Assembly (NCBI GenBank): GCA_036667875.1
Contig: JAVWTD010000005.1
Location: 1-64,000 of the forward strand
DNA length: 64,000 nucleotides
Reading direction: 5' to 3'
Source: CAJGDV01 sp036667875
GTDB lineage: Bacteria > Bacillota_I > Bacilli_A > RF39 > UBA660
The notes beneath the pieces were generated by a model that had not been told where the DNA came from, did not search any database, and saw only the letters and a program-made list of their open reading frames with translations. Shown here one piece after another: positions 16,481 to 26,351 of the stretch (positions are counted from its first letter, which is position 1; each line of letters opens with the position of its first letter). A program made the translations under genes and the position numbers.

Positions 16481-17767
16481 TCATTTTTTTGGTGTTAATA
16501 CTGTTTTTCCACCCATATAAGGACTTAAACTAGCGGGAATATTAATACTTCCGTCTTCATTTAAATTGTTCTCAAGGAATGCGATAAGGCCTCTTGGGGT
16601 TGCTAAGACAGTATTATTTAAAGTTGTTACATAATGTGTTCCATTTTGATCTTTAGTTCTTATTCCTAGTCTTCTTGCTTGGGCATCTCCTAGAATTGAA
16701 CAACTTCCAACTTCAAAGTATTTTTTTTGTCGTGGACTCCATGCTTCAACATCGCATGATTTTACTTTTAAATTAGCTAAATCTCCTGAGCAACATTCAA
16801 GTGTTCTTACTGGGATATCAAGACTTCTAAAAAACTCTACAGTGCTTTCCCACATTTTTTTATACCATCCCATTCCGTCACTTGCGTCACAGATTACAAT
16901 CATTTCTTGTTTTTCAAATTGATGAACACGGTATACTCCTCTTTCTTCAATTCCATGACTTCCTACTTCTTTTCTAAAACAAGGTGAATATGATGTCATA
17001 CATATTGGTAATTCTTCTTTTTTAACAATTTGATTTTGGAATTTCCCTATCATTGAGTGTTCACTAGTTCCTATTAAATAAAGGTCTTCTCCTTCAATTT
17101 TGTACATCATTTCATCCATTTCTTCAAAGCTCATTACTCCTGTAACTACTTCGCTTCTTATCATAAATGGTGGGATACAATATGTAAACCCTTTGTCAAT
17201 CATAAAATCTCTGGCGTAAGAAATCATAGCAGAGTGTAGTCTGGCAATGTCACCGATTAAATAATAGAATCCATTTCCACTTGTTCTTCCGGCGCTTTCT
17301 TTATCTATTCCAGATAGTTTTGCCATTATGTCTGCATGATGAGGTATTTCAAAAGTTGGCACAAAAGGTTCTCCAAATTTTTCGTTTTCTACGTTTTCAT
17401 TGTCATCTTTTCCGATTGGAACTGATGAATCTATTATGTTTGGTATTGTCATCATTTTTTCTTTTATTTCTTTTTCTAGGGTTTCTTCTAGTGTTTCTAG
17501 TTGTTTTATTTTTTCGCTAGTTTGTTGTATTGTTTCTTTTAGTTTGACAATTTCTTCTGTTTTTTTGTCTCTTACTAGGGTTCCTATTTTTGCAGAGTTT
17601 TCATTTTTTTCTGCTCTTAATTGATCAGCTTCTTTTTTTGCTTCACGGTATTTTAAATCTAGTTCAAATATTTGGTCTACTAACGGTAATTTTGGATCTT
17701 GAAATTTCTTTTTAATGTTTTCTTTTACTAGTTCTTTGTTTTCTCTTATTAATTTAATGTCTATCAT
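16481..17767 (-). CDS. serS: Seryl-tRNA synthetase
   Basis: A 428-residue class II synthetase: N-terminal coiled-coil arm (about residues 30-100, tRNA binding), then motif 2 (PCFRKEVGSHGIEERGVYRVHQF) and motif 3 (NNTVLATPRGLIAFLEN). Full length. It is controlled by a T-box leader at 17793-17990 and its own sigma-A promoter, and is closed by an intrinsic terminator, so it forms a single-gene unit. Confidence 0.97.
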   Translation of the reverse strand: MIDIKLIRENKELVKENIKKKFQDPKLPLVDQIFELDLKYREAKKEADQLRAEKNENSAKIGTLVRDKKTEEIVKLKETIQQTSEKIKQLETLEETLEKEIKEKMMTIPNIIDSSVPIGKDDNENVENEKFGEPFVPTFEIPHHADIMAKLSGIDKESAGRTSGNGFYYLIGDIARLHSAMISYARDFMIDKGFTYCIPPFMIRSEVVTGVMSFEEMDEMMYKIEGEDLYLIGTSEHSMIGKFQNQIVKKEELPICMTSYSPCFRKEVGSHGIEERGVYRVHQFEKQEMIVICDASDGMGWYKKMWESTVEFFRSLDIPVRTLECCSGDLANLKVKSCDVEAWSPRQKKYFEVGSCSILGDAQARRLGIRTKDQNGTHYVTTLNNTVLATPRGLIAFLENNLNEDGSINIPASLSPYMGGKTVLTPKK

Positions 17768-17792
17768 TTTTATTTCCTTCTTTCTTTAAATA

Positions 17793-17990
17793 AAAAAAGA
17801 CTAATTTTTAGGAGCGTTTACACGCGGTACCATCCTAATTTAGTCTTTATTTTGATAACGGCCAGAGCCGGGAATGATTAATTCCTCTCGCGAGTAGATT
17901 CATAAATTAATTAGTATTAGTTCTCAGCCCCACTAATTCTCTTTACCTAATTATATTTATTACTTGTCTCGTTCTTTGATTTGATATTTG
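17793..17990 (-). promoter_or_regulatory. T-box riboswitch controlling serS
   Basis: On the minus strand the leader contains the T-box TGGTACCGCG (17824-17833), which pairs with the uncharged tRNA acceptor end, and a terminator made from GACTAA-ATT-AGGA pairing with TCCT-AAAA-ATTAGTC, followed by TTTTTTT (17793-17799). A Stem I region with GGGGCTGAGA lies further upstream. A TCT followed by A near 17900 (within GAATCTACTC) is a fair candidate for the serine specifier codon. Low charged tRNA-Ser should favour the antiterminator and read-through into serS. Confidence 0.92.
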
Positions 17991-17991
17991 T

Positions 17992-18020
17992 ATTGTATCA
18001 ATTTATTTGTTTTTTGTCAA
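17992..18020 (-). promoter_or_regulatory. serS promoter
   Basis: TTGACA (18015-18020) and TACAAT (17992-17997) on the minus strand with a 17-bp spacer, directly before the T-box leader. Confidence 0.85.
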
Positions 18021-18025
18021 ATAAA

Positions 18026-21000
18026 TTAATTTACTTTTTTTGTTTCTCCGTCTATTATAGAGTAAAGAAATCCTGTTACTTTTTTGTCTGTTATATTTTT
18101 TATATAAGATACATAGCTTTTTACTTGTTCTATATAATAATCTGGTTCTATGTTTTTAAGTTTATAGTCTACTATGATAAATTCATTTTCGTTTTCTATA
18201 AGTAAGTCTATTATTCCATGATTTTCATTGTCATAAAATTCGTATTCTTTATAAAAAATAGAGTTTGGTTTTATAAAATTTTGATTAAATAGTTTAAGAA
18301 TACATGATTTAAAGTATGATGATATTGCGTAATTTTCAATATCTTCAATTGGGTTATAAAAGTCAAGGAATTCTAGTACCTCATGGATTTCGGTACCGAA
18401 CTCGGTTGCTTTATTTTTTTCTATTTTATTTCTTGTGTGTGAGAATGTTTTTACGTCTTTTTCTTGTTCTTCTATATGTATTTCTATTGTTTCAAATGTT
18501 TTATTTCTTTTTTGTAGATTTAAGTCTATTTTTTTTGACAATAGATAATTTTTTGATGGATTACATTCTTTAGTATTTATAAAGGGATTAACTTCATTTT
18601 TAAGTGATTTTAATATATCTTCGAAACTTTGGTATTTTAATCTATCTAATTCATTTACCAGGTTATCTTGGAAAGGTAGATTATCTACATTAGCTTCTTT
18701 TAGTGGTGATATTAAAATTATTTTTTCTTTTGCTCTTGTTAGGGCAACATATAAGGCTCTAAGTTTTTCTGCTATATCTTCTTTTAGATAATTGTTTTTT
18801 ACTAGTTTTTTTATTATCGTTTCTTTTATTCCTTCATTATAAACTGGAAGGACAAATCCATATTTTGAGTCATATAAAAATTTACTATTTAAATCAGCTT
18901 TATTGAAATCCTTATATAGATTTGGAAAGTAGCAAATTGGGTATTCTAATCCTTTTGATTTATGTATTGTCATTATACTTACTGAGTTACTTGAGGTGTC
19001 AATTTGGGGTGAGAATTGTATATCTAATTTTTTTTCAAATACTTCTTCAAAGTAAGTTATAAAGTCTTTTAATGAATATCCTATATCTTCAAGATTTTGG
19101 GCAACTGTTATAATATAATCTAGTTTCAAATTTGTATTTAAGACATTACTAATTTTAATTGATTTATAGTAAAAGTCAAATTGTTTATAAATTTCTATTA
19201 TTAGATTACTCAAACTTATATTGTTTGACAATTCTGCTAGGTATGATATTTTCTCTACTAAATCTTTAAATTCTGGATTAGTTAAAATATCATTATTTGT
19301 GACAGCACTAAAAATTAAGTCATCATCATAATCAAAAAGGTATGATCTTGATATTGAGATAAAGGGATATTTTATATTAATAAAGTCTTTTTCTTTAAAT
19401 ATATTGATTAGTTTTAATAAGTTTTTTAGAACATAGATTTCATTTGAGTATATGAATTGTTCTGGTTTATGCACTAATAATGGGATTCCTTTAAATTCAA
19501 AAACTTTTTTGAATAATTTGAAGGAACTAGAGCGATCTATTAAAATTACAAAGTCACTATATTTAATTTCTTTTAAAACTTTGTTTTCCATATCAAAAAT
19601 TTGTTCTTTGTTTTTAACTCTTTTGATGATATCTTCTGCTATTATGAATGCTTCTATTTCTTCTTTGGAAAAGCCACTATATTCTGGTTTTTCTTTGTAT
19701 TCATAGTCATAGATTTCAAGGTTATAATTTTGGTTTGTCTTTCCTTCATTAATATATGATTTATTGCCATAAATCATATTATGTCCTTCGTTATAGTTGG
19801 CTCCCCCTATTTTTTCGTCCATTATTTTACTAAACATCATATTGATTCCGTCAAGTACTTCTTCTCTGGAACGAAAGTTTTTATTTAAATCTATTGCGTA
19901 ACCGGTATTGTATTTTTTGTAGTTGTTATATTTTTCCATAAATATTTTAGGATTGGCATTTCTAAATCTGTAAATGGATTGTTTGACGTCTCCTACCATA
20001 TAGACATTGTCTTTACTAATTAAAGAGATTAAGTAGTCTCCAATATCATTTGTATCTTGATATTCATCTATCATTATTTCGTTGGTTTTATTTTTTATTT
20101 CTCCAGATATTTCTGGGTGTGTTTCTAAAATATTTATTGCTAGCCTTGTAATATCACTAAATTCATAAACATTTTTGCTTTTTTTGAATGAGAATATTTT
20201 ATTCTCAAGTTCTAAAAGAATTTCTATAAATAATTCGATATCTTCTTTTGTACTGAGGATTTCTAATTTCATGTCTTCTTCAGTTTCATAAGTCATTAGT
20301 TCATTTAGTTCACTTAGATATGATTTAATTTTTTCAATGTATCCTTTGATTGCTGATTTTTCTGTCTCTTCTCCTTTTGTTGGTAACTTAGGGAATTTAT
20401 ATGTTTCTATTGTTTTTTTATAGTCTTTGTATGATTTGTCGGTATTTAAGGAGTAAAGTGTTTCTTCAATTTTATTTGAATAGTCTACTAATTTTTCATC
20501 AGTTACAGTATTTTTAATAGCGTCTATTAGGCTTGTTATTGTATTACATAAGGTTTTTATATATTCCATATATTCATCTACTGTAGTATCAATAAATTCA
20601 TTGGTAAAATTGTTTTCAATATAATTTTCTAAATATTCATTTTTTTTGCAAATGCTGTCTATTTTGTTTGAAAATGAGAGAATTGTGTTTCTAATTAAGG
20701 TATCATCTTTAACTGTAAATCTGTCAAGAAAACTCAAGAATTTAGGATTATCATATTTATTGTCAATAATATTATCGAGTATTTTTCTTTTTTCTATGTT
20801 TAAAACTACATTATCTATAATTCCTATATTATTAGGTATTCCTAAAAGATAGTGATATTTTTTTACGATTGATAAGCTAAAACTATCAAATGTTGTTATA
20901 ATGGCTTGTTCTACTAAGGGTATTTGTTTTTCTAGTTGTGGGTATGTTTTAACTGCTTTTCTTATTTTCTTTTTTACTCTTTCTTTCATTTCAAATGCTG

Positions 21001-21199
21001 CTGCATTTGTAAAAGTTAAAATAATCATATCTTTAATGGAAATTCCTCTTATTAATTTTTGAATTATTCTTTCTGTTAATACGGCTGTTTTCCCGCTTCC
21101 TGCTCCTGCACTTACTATTATGTTTTTACCTTCTAGATATATGCTTGTCCATTGTTCATCTGTCCATATTACGTTGTCTGGTTTAGTTGGTATCATCAT
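18026..21199 (-). CDS. addA: ATP-dependent helicase/nuclease subunit A
   Basis: A 1,057-residue UvrD-like helicase with C-terminal RecB-type nuclease: Walker A SAGAGSGKTAVL, DEYQDTN, MVGDVKQSIYRFR, IHKSKGLEYPI, ALTRAKEKI, and near the C-terminus HEVLEF then IDLLIENENEFIIVDYKLKN with the nuclease Asp/Asp-x-Lys residues. Somewhat shorter than Bacillus AddA (about 1,230). ATG 21199 follows AGGAGGTGAGA. It overlaps the end of addB by 17 bp. With AddB it processes double-strand breaks for recombination. Confidence 0.93.
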   Translation of the reverse strand: MMIPTKPDNVIWTDEQWTSIYLEGKNIIVSAGAGSGKTAVLTERIIQKLIRGISIKDMIILTFTNAAAFEMKERVKKKIRKAVKTYPQLEKQIPLVEQAIITTFDSFSLSIVKKYHYLLGIPNNIGIIDNVVLNIEKRKILDNIIDNKYDNPKFLSFLDRFTVKDDTLIRNTILSFSNKIDSICKKNEYLENYIENNFTNEFIDTTVDEYMEYIKTLCNTITSLIDAIKNTVTDEKLVDYSNKIEETLYSLNTDKSYKDYKKTIETYKFPKLPTKGEETEKSAIKGYIEKIKSYLSELNELMTYETEEDMKLEILSTKEDIELFIEILLELENKIFSFKKSKNVYEFSDITRLAINILETHPEISGEIKNKTNEIMIDEYQDTNDIGDYLISLISKDNVYMVGDVKQSIYRFRNANPKIFMEKYNNYKKYNTGYAIDLNKNFRSREEVLDGINMMFSKIMDEKIGGANYNEGHNMIYGNKSYINEGKTNQNYNLEIYDYEYKEKPEYSGFSKEEIEAFIIAEDIIKRVKNKEQIFDMENKVLKEIKYSDFVILIDRSSSFKLFKKVFEFKGIPLLVHKPEQFIYSNEIYVLKNLLKLINIFKEKDFINIKYPFISISRSYLFDYDDDLIFSAVTNNDILTNPEFKDLVEKISYLAELSNNISLSNLIIEIYKQFDFYYKSIKISNVLNTNLKLDYIITVAQNLEDIGYSLKDFITYFEEVFEKKLDIQFSPQIDTSSNSVSIMTIHKSKGLEYPICYFPNLYKDFNKADLNSKFLYDSKYGFVLPVYNEGIKETIIKKLVKNNYLKEDIAEKLRALYVALTRAKEKIILISPLKEANVDNLPFQDNLVNELDRLKYQSFEDILKSLKNEVNPFINTKECNPSKNYLLSKKIDLNLQKRNKTFETIEIHIEEQEKDVKTFSHTRNKIEKNKATEFGTEIHEVLEFLDFYNPIEDIENYAISSYFKSCILKLFNQNFIKPNSIFYKEYEFYDNENHGIIDLLIENENEFIIVDYKLKNIEPDYYIEQVKSYVSYIKNITDKKVTGFLYSIIDGETKKVN

Positions 21200-23507
21200 T
21201 CTCACCTCCTAGAAATTCAAATTTTTTATATTTTTTTAATTCTTTAATATTTTCGTTTGTCATGTAACAGATATCTTTAAAGTTACAGTATTTACAACCT
21301 TCAAGTTCATTTTCAAGTTTTTTAGGATTTATTTCAAAGTTTGTGTTATGAATATCATTTATGACGTTTTTAATATTTTTGTCTACTATTTCTATAAAAC
21401 TTTCGATTTGTTCTTCTGTTAGAACACTAGAAGTTGCATAGAATTCTCCGTCTTGTTTTACTCTTAAACTTTTAACAAATGATTCATTTTCAAAATTATG
21501 ATCTAGTTTACTTGCAATATTACTGTTTTTAAGTGTATATCCTTCTAATTTTCTTTTTTCTGTATTTAATTCTTTTTGGGTTTTTCCTGTTTTACTTGCC
21601 TCTACTTCATTCATAACAGACTGTATGTACATTCCTGCTATTTTAGGGCTTGTTAGGGTTGTTGTATTCTTAATTAAGTATAAATACATTAGAAGTTGCA
21701 TATCTAGCCCATATATGGCGTTATTTAGGTTGTGAGAGGATGATCCGGTCTTGTAATCGATAACAACTACGTTGTTTTCAAAAGTTAATATTTTGTCTAC
21801 AAAACCTTTTATTTTTATATTCAAGTCATCTTTTATGTTTATTTCAAATTTTTCTTCAAGGTATGTTGGAGCAAAGTCACTTATTTTATCTCTAGCGTCC
21901 AATATCTCAATAAAGTCCATTATTGCTTTTGACCATTTTTTTAAATAAAATAAATCTTTTTTTGTTGGGCTTTCAAAATATTTATTAAATGATTCATTTA
22001 TAGTGTTTTCATAATCGGTTAAGTTCTGACTATATTTTTTTTCTAGAACTTCATGAAAAACCTTACCTAGAATGGTTGCTGTTGTTTCTGTAAATGGTTC
22101 AAGTTTATAAATATTATTAAGAAGGAATCTAAAACTACATCTAAAGAAGGTATCCATGTTTGAGTATGATAAGTTCAATTTATTCTTTAATTCTTTTTTT
22201 ATTGTTTCATAGTTTATTTTATTATAATTATTGTCGTATATATTATATGGAATATCATAGTAGGAGTATAGTTCTTCGAGTGGCTCTTTTATAGTTTGAT
22301 ATTTAATAAAAATGTCTAGGTTTTCTGCTAGTTTTAATTTGTTTAGTATTTCATTTTTATAGTCATATTCTTCTTTTATAATATTTAAGTTTGTTATTTT
22401 TGCTAGAAAGTCACTTGGGGCGTAATCGTTTGTTATGGATTTTAATTTATAACTAATAGATAGGTTTTTAGTGTTGTTTATAAATTTGTTTAATATATAT
22501 TCTTCATTTTGATTTTTTTCTTCTATAGTGCTTAATCCTAAAAGTTTTGATTCTTTTTCACTTAAGTATTGATCATCTTTATAGATTACAGGAATCATTT
22601 CTTGGTTAAATCCAATCATAAAAACATAGTCGTTATTGTTATAATGAGTTTTATAATCTATTTCTTTTACACAGTTTATTTTTTTTGATTTTAATGTTGT
22701 ATTTTTAAATTCATATTCTAGTATTGGTTTTATTTCTCCTATTGTTTCATAGTTTGTATATTTATTTATTATATTAACAACTGCAGTTTGGACATCAAAA
22801 CTAAACTTAAGTGTATCGTTTAAATCTATTAAGTTTGTGTCATCATCTATATTTTCTAAAAAACTTTTTACTTCGTCTATATAAAATAATTTGTTATTGT
22901 TTTTTAAATTTAATCCTATATTATAGATGTTAAAAATCTTTTGAATTACTGGCAAATAATCGTTATCGACTGTTGTTATTTTTATATTATTTATATTAAT
23001 TCCATCAATTAGGAGATTTCTTATTTTTGTTGCTAAACCGACTATTTCATCTTCAAGAGTTGCGTATTCGTATACGTTTTTGTTTAAGGTTTTTTTTGGT
23101 TCTTCGTTTATTATTTCTTTTATATTTAATTTTGTTGATAATTCTTTTTGTGTTATTGGGTCTAAATCGTATAGTATTACTTTTTTATCTTTTAAAAATG
23201 TTTCTAAATGAATATTTTTAATTAGTTTTTTATTTTCAATTAAGTCTTTTTTTATAGAAACTAAATCATTTAATTTTTGATTGTTATAATCTTTTAATTC
23301 TATTTTTCTTAAATTTTTTAAAATAATATGCGCATTCTCTGGCAACATATTATATTTTTTTGTAATATACAGTATGGCATCGTCTTTTTCTTTATAAAGT
23401 TCTATTTCATTTGGAGTGAATACTTTAAATTTTCTTAAGGTATTTTCTTTTATTATTTTTTCTTTATTATTAGTTATTATTATGTCGTTTTCTTCTACTT
23501 TTAACAT
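21183..23507 (-). CDS. addB: ATP-dependent helicase/nuclease subunit B
   Basis: A 774-residue AddB-like protein, much shorter than the roughly 1,160 residues of Bacillus. The C-terminal RecB-type nuclease is clear (VVVIDYKTGSS), as are the cysteines that hold the 4Fe-4S staple: one in FFRCSFRF and three in GCKYCNFKDIC. The N-terminal helicase-like half is reduced and has no Walker A that I can find. ATG 23507 follows GGAGGT; the frame extension to 23537 is upstream of this site. The 17-bp overlap with addA supports a two-gene operon. Confidence 0.87.
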   Translation of the reverse strand: MLKVEENDIIITNNKEKIIKENTLRKFKVFTPNEIELYKEKDDAILYITKKYNMLPENAHIILKNLRKIELKDYNNQKLNDLVSIKKDLIENKKLIKNIHLETFLKDKKVILYDLDPITQKELSTKLNIKEIINEEPKKTLNKNVYEYATLEDEIVGLATKIRNLLIDGININNIKITTVDNDYLPVIQKIFNIYNIGLNLKNNNKLFYIDEVKSFLENIDDDTNLIDLNDTLKFSFDVQTAVVNIINKYTNYETIGEIKPILEYEFKNTTLKSKKINCVKEIDYKTHYNNNDYVFMIGFNQEMIPVIYKDDQYLSEKESKLLGLSTIEEKNQNEEYILNKFINNTKNLSISYKLKSITNDYAPSDFLAKITNLNIIKEEYDYKNEILNKLKLAENLDIFIKYQTIKEPLEELYSYYDIPYNIYDNNYNKINYETIKKELKNKLNLSYSNMDTFFRCSFRFLLNNIYKLEPFTETTATILGKVFHEVLEKKYSQNLTDYENTINESFNKYFESPTKKDLFYLKKWSKAIMDFIEILDARDKISDFAPTYLEEKFEINIKDDLNIKIKGFVDKILTFENNVVVIDYKTGSSSHNLNNAIYGLDMQLLMYLYLIKNTTTLTSPKIAGMYIQSVMNEVEASKTGKTQKELNTEKRKLEGYTLKNSNIASKLDHNFENESFVKSLRVKQDGEFYATSSVLTEEQIESFIEIVDKNIKNVINDIHNTNFEINPKKLENELEGCKYCNFKDICYMTNENIKELKKYKKFEFLGGENDDTN

Positions 23508-23563
23508 TTTCGTACCTCCGATATCCTCATTATACAATAAAAGAAATATAATTAATATATTTC

Positions 23564-23806
23564 TTAAAACATTTTATCTAAATTTGAAGGAACTTCGTCA
23601 TTTATTACTGCTTTTATTATTTTGTCTTCTTTTTCTTTAGAAACTTCATGTCCTGTCATTGTGCTTAGTTCTTTTATTACCTCCCTAAGTGTTCCTTCAT
23701 TTTTCAAGTCCGTTAGTTGTAGTTTATTTGCAAGATTTAAAATAGTCTCTTTATTGACATTTGTTTTTTTTTCTATTTTATTGAAAAAGCCGTCTGTAAA
23801 ATTCAT
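23564..23806 (-). CDS. Stage VI sporulation protein F-like protein
   Basis: The 80-residue protein closely follows the SpoVIF family pattern: FFNKIEKKTNVNKETILNLA, then TLREVIKELS and EKEDKIIKAVINDEVP. In Bacillus SpoVIF is needed for a late step of spore coat assembly. AGGAGGT precedes the ATG. It stands just upstream of addB on the same strand. The homology seems good but a role in sporulation of this organism is not shown by anything else in the window. Confidence 0.78.
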   Translation of the reverse strand: MNFTDGFFNKIEKKTNVNKETILNLANKLQLTDLKNEGTLREVIKELSTMTGHEVSKEKEDKIIKAVINDEVPSNLDKMF

Positions 23807-23906
23807 AAATACCTCCTAATTTAATATATGATAAATTAGGCATTTTGCCAATAAAATATTATTTTTTTATTTTGTGTGCTATAATTATATTATAGAAAGG
23901 GTGTTC

Positions 23907-24536
23907 ATGATGACTAGAAAACTAAAAATAATTGCAGTTCTTGGTCTTCTTATTATTTTAATGTCTTTTGTTAGTAATACATATTCTAAGTATGTTTCAA
24001 GTTCTGTTAATAAGTTTGATGTTTCTTTTAGTAAATGGCAAATTCTTGTTAATAATACTGATGTTACTACTAGTGCTAATTCGAAATTATCGTTTGTTCC
24101 TGTAATTGAAAAAAACAATCATGTTGCACCTGGAACAGTTGCTCCTTCATCTAAAGGATATTTTGATATTGCAATTGATCCTTCCAATGTTGAGGTTTCT
24201 TTTAAATATACTATTAATTTTAGTATTGATAATAAAGATGTACCAGATTTAATGATTACTAAATATGCTATTGTTCCAAAAACTTATGTTGATGGTGATG
24301 TTTTAGATATTATTACATTAAATGAACCTTCTTTAACGGGTACTAAGTTGTTTGATATAAGTACTCCTGGTTTTAAATTTGAACCTTTTACTGTTAGATT
24401 ATTCTTTGAATGGCATGAAGGTGCAGGAGAAGTTATGACTGATGAAGCAGATACTAATATAGGTAATTCTGCAGCTACAACTGGTAAGAAGTTTACTATT
24501 AATGCGGACTTATCTTTTGAACAAATAATAAATTAA
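23907..24536 (+). CDS. SipW/TasA-type exported protein
   Basis: The 209-residue protein begins MMTRKLKIIAVLGLLIILM and ends its hydrophobic segment with SNTYSKYVSSSVNKFDVSFSKW, the leader style of TasA/camelysin proteins processed by SipW-type peptidases (hydrophobic stretch, then T-Y-x-x-Y/F). The mature part is beta-rich and Thr/Ser/Asn-rich with no cysteine, like matrix fibre subunits. It is the only plus-strand gene of the locus and converges on the other genes at a shared terminator. A TATAAT -10 (23880-23885) lies 22 bp before the ATG, and the ribosome site is GAAAGGGTG. Confidence 0.75.
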   Translation: MMTRKLKIIAVLGLLIILMSFVSNTYSKYVSSSVNKFDVSFSKWQILVNNTDVTTSANSKLSFVPVIEKNNHVAPGTVAPSSKGYFDIAIDPSNVEVSFKYTINFSIDNKDVPDLMITKYAIVPKTYVDGDVLDIITLNEPSLTGTKLFDISTPGFKFEPFTVRLFFEWHEGAGEVMTDEADTNIGNSAATTGKKFTINADLSFEQIIN

Positions 24537-24562
24537 AAAAAGTAGAAATTCTACTTTTTATT
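24535..24562. terminator. Bidirectional terminator inside the SipW locus
   Basis: AAAAAGTAG / CTACTTTTT hairpin with a short loop, A-run to the left and T-run to the right, between two convergent genes and overlapping the stop of the minus-strand one. Confidence 0.75.
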
Positions 24563-25787
24563 TTAAATTAATTTTTTTTGCTTCAATTATTGGTATTACT
24601 TTGCACATTGCTGTTTTTTCTTCTCCATATAATTTTGATCTATCTTTTAAGTCATTTATAATTGCAAATGCTTTTGTTTGATTATATGAGGTATTGGTCC
24701 AAATACATGATGGTGTATTAAGAAAACTGTATTTAGTTATACTAAAGTCATAATATCCATTTTTTGTTACCGCCTTGTTTAGTTCTTTTTCCATTCTTCC
24801 TGTATATTTAAGGTTTCCTATTATTGCGTTTGAAAGATTAGGGCTTACTAAATTAGCGTCTTTTATATCTGTTGAAATGAAATTTAATATATCTTGTACT
24901 TCAAGTTTTCTAGTGGGAACTATCCAAGTTTTTGTAATATTTGTTAGATTTGATAAATAATCCTGGAATGTACTGGATATATAATTTCCATCAAGTGATG
25001 GGAGTAAAGTTACAGTCTCGTTTTTTGATTTATTATCTCTATCTATTACAATTGTTTTTAGACAAGTTTCATTTTGTACTGTACATTTTTTATTTTGGAC
25101 TACATCAAATAAGATTGTATCTCCTAGATTATAATTAGGGTCACTTGATATATCGGATTCTAAATATTGTTCTGCAGTTAAACTTATTTCTAAAGCAATG
25201 GATGCTTTTTTTTGATAGTTTGGATCTGCTATTTTTAATTCTTCTTCTTTTTTTTGAAAATTGTATGCTTTTGTTCCCCAAATACTATCTAGTTCGTCGT
25301 TTCCTCCAAGAAAAGGCCATGATATTGTTACTTCTAGTTCGCTTCCTTTTCCTTTTGTTAAGGCATATCCTTTAGTTAAGTTAAAATTAATGCTAAAAGG
25401 ATATTCGTGAGACAAGATATCTTCTACATAATCACTTTTTATTGTTTCGCTTACAATATGATTGTCTTCTTTTAAATCAAGGATTCTTGCTGATTTAATG
25501 GAGTATTTAATTAATGCATCTGAATCTCCTAGATTATTTATATTTATTGTTTGTGTTTGTGGCTTCATTCCTGGAGATAAGTCCGATAGGTTAATAACTA
25601 TTTCATTTGATGATGGTTTTCCATCTTTGGTTAATGAAATATTCCATGCTAGGACATCTATTTCTGTTGTTACATTTTTAAGACCACTATAGGCAAACCA
25701 AGCAAGTGTTCCAGATATTAGTGAAAGGACAACAAAGAATAATGACATTAAGTTAAGTTTAATATACATTTTATGTCTTGGCTTCAT
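24558..25787 (-). CDS. SipW-type exported surface protein, 409 aa
   Basis: The protein has a basic N-terminus (MKPRHKMYIKL), one hydrophobic segment ending SLISGTLAWFAYSGL, the same SipW-substrate-like leader as its neighbours, and a long beta-rich extracellular part. That part contains a TasA-like stretch (EIVINLSDLSPGMKPQTQTI and then NLGDSDALIKYSIKSA) and two Cys pairs (KKCTVQNETCLKT; later SCIWT and MCKV). ATG 25787 lies 6 bp after GAGGTG. It starts 15 bp after the sipW gene stop, so it is the last gene of the operon that encodes its likely peptidase. Confidence 0.72.
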   Translation of the reverse strand: MKPRHKMYIKLNLMSLFFVVLSLISGTLAWFAYSGLKNVTTEIDVLAWNISLTKDGKPSSNEIVINLSDLSPGMKPQTQTININNLGDSDALIKYSIKSARILDLKEDNHIVSETIKSDYVEDILSHEYPFSINFNLTKGYALTKGKGSELEVTISWPFLGGNDELDSIWGTKAYNFQKKEEELKIADPNYQKKASIALEISLTAEQYLESDISSDPNYNLGDTILFDVVQNKKCTVQNETCLKTIVIDRDNKSKNETVTLLPSLDGNYISSTFQDYLSNLTNITKTWIVPTRKLEVQDILNFISTDIKDANLVSPNLSNAIIGNLKYTGRMEKELNKAVTKNGYYDFSITKYSFLNTPSCIWTNTSYNQTKAFAIINDLKDRSKLYGEEKTAMCKVIPIIEAKKINLK

Positions 25788-25802
25788 CCTTCTCACCTCA
25801 CT

Positions 25803-26351
25803 TTATATTTTTCTTCTTTTTTCTTCTTTATCTAATAGTGTTGATATTATTTCTGTAATGATTACAATCATTAGTGGGATTATAACTAATAAGAACATTC
25901 CTGTTTTATTGGCTACTATTTTATATATTAGGGATAATATAAATGATTTATATATTACTTTCCCATATATTTGATTTCCATATATTACTGGGTCTTCTAT
26001 TTGATTGGCAGTTCCTTTTGTGTGGAATATTCTTGTTCCATCACTTGTTTTTTCTATATCTATAATTTGATGGGTTACAATTTTTCCTGCAAAGTCATTT
26101 ACTTTTCCAAGGTAACTTACGACATCTCCTTTTTCTAAAGTATTTATATCTACTTCTTTTGATAAAAGGACATCACCTACATTGTACATTGGTTTCATAG
26201 ATCCTGTAATAACAGAAAATAATCTATAGTTAAAAAACGATATTTTATTATTACTAAATCGTTGTAAACATACAACTGCTATAAATAAGACTAAGACCAT
26301 AACAAAGGCAAATTTGAAAATGCCCGATATGATTTTAAATGTTTTTTTCAT
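25803..26351 (-). CDS. sipW: SipW-type (S26B) signal peptidase I
   Basis: A 182-residue membrane peptidase with an N-terminal helix (about 10-30), the nucleophile Ser51 in ITGSMKPMY, and His94 in IVTHQI where typical bacterial signal peptidases have Lys. That makes it the ER/SipW type. A C-terminal helix (about 148-172) follows. In Bacillus SipW cleaves TasA and TapA leaders. Its ATG overlaps the stop of the DUF2357-like gene by 4 bp (ATGA), and the next gene encodes a leader-bearing protein, which is its expected substrate. Confidence 0.88.
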   Translation of the reverse strand: MKKTFKIISGIFKFAFVMVLVLFIAVVCLQRFSNNKISFFNYRLFSVITGSMKPMYNVGDVLLSKEVDINTLEKGDVVSYLGKVNDFAGKIVTHQIIDIEKTSDGTRIFHTKGTANQIEDPVIYGNQIYGKVIYKSFILSLIYKIVANKTGMFLLVIIPLMIVIITEIISTLLDKEEKRRKI

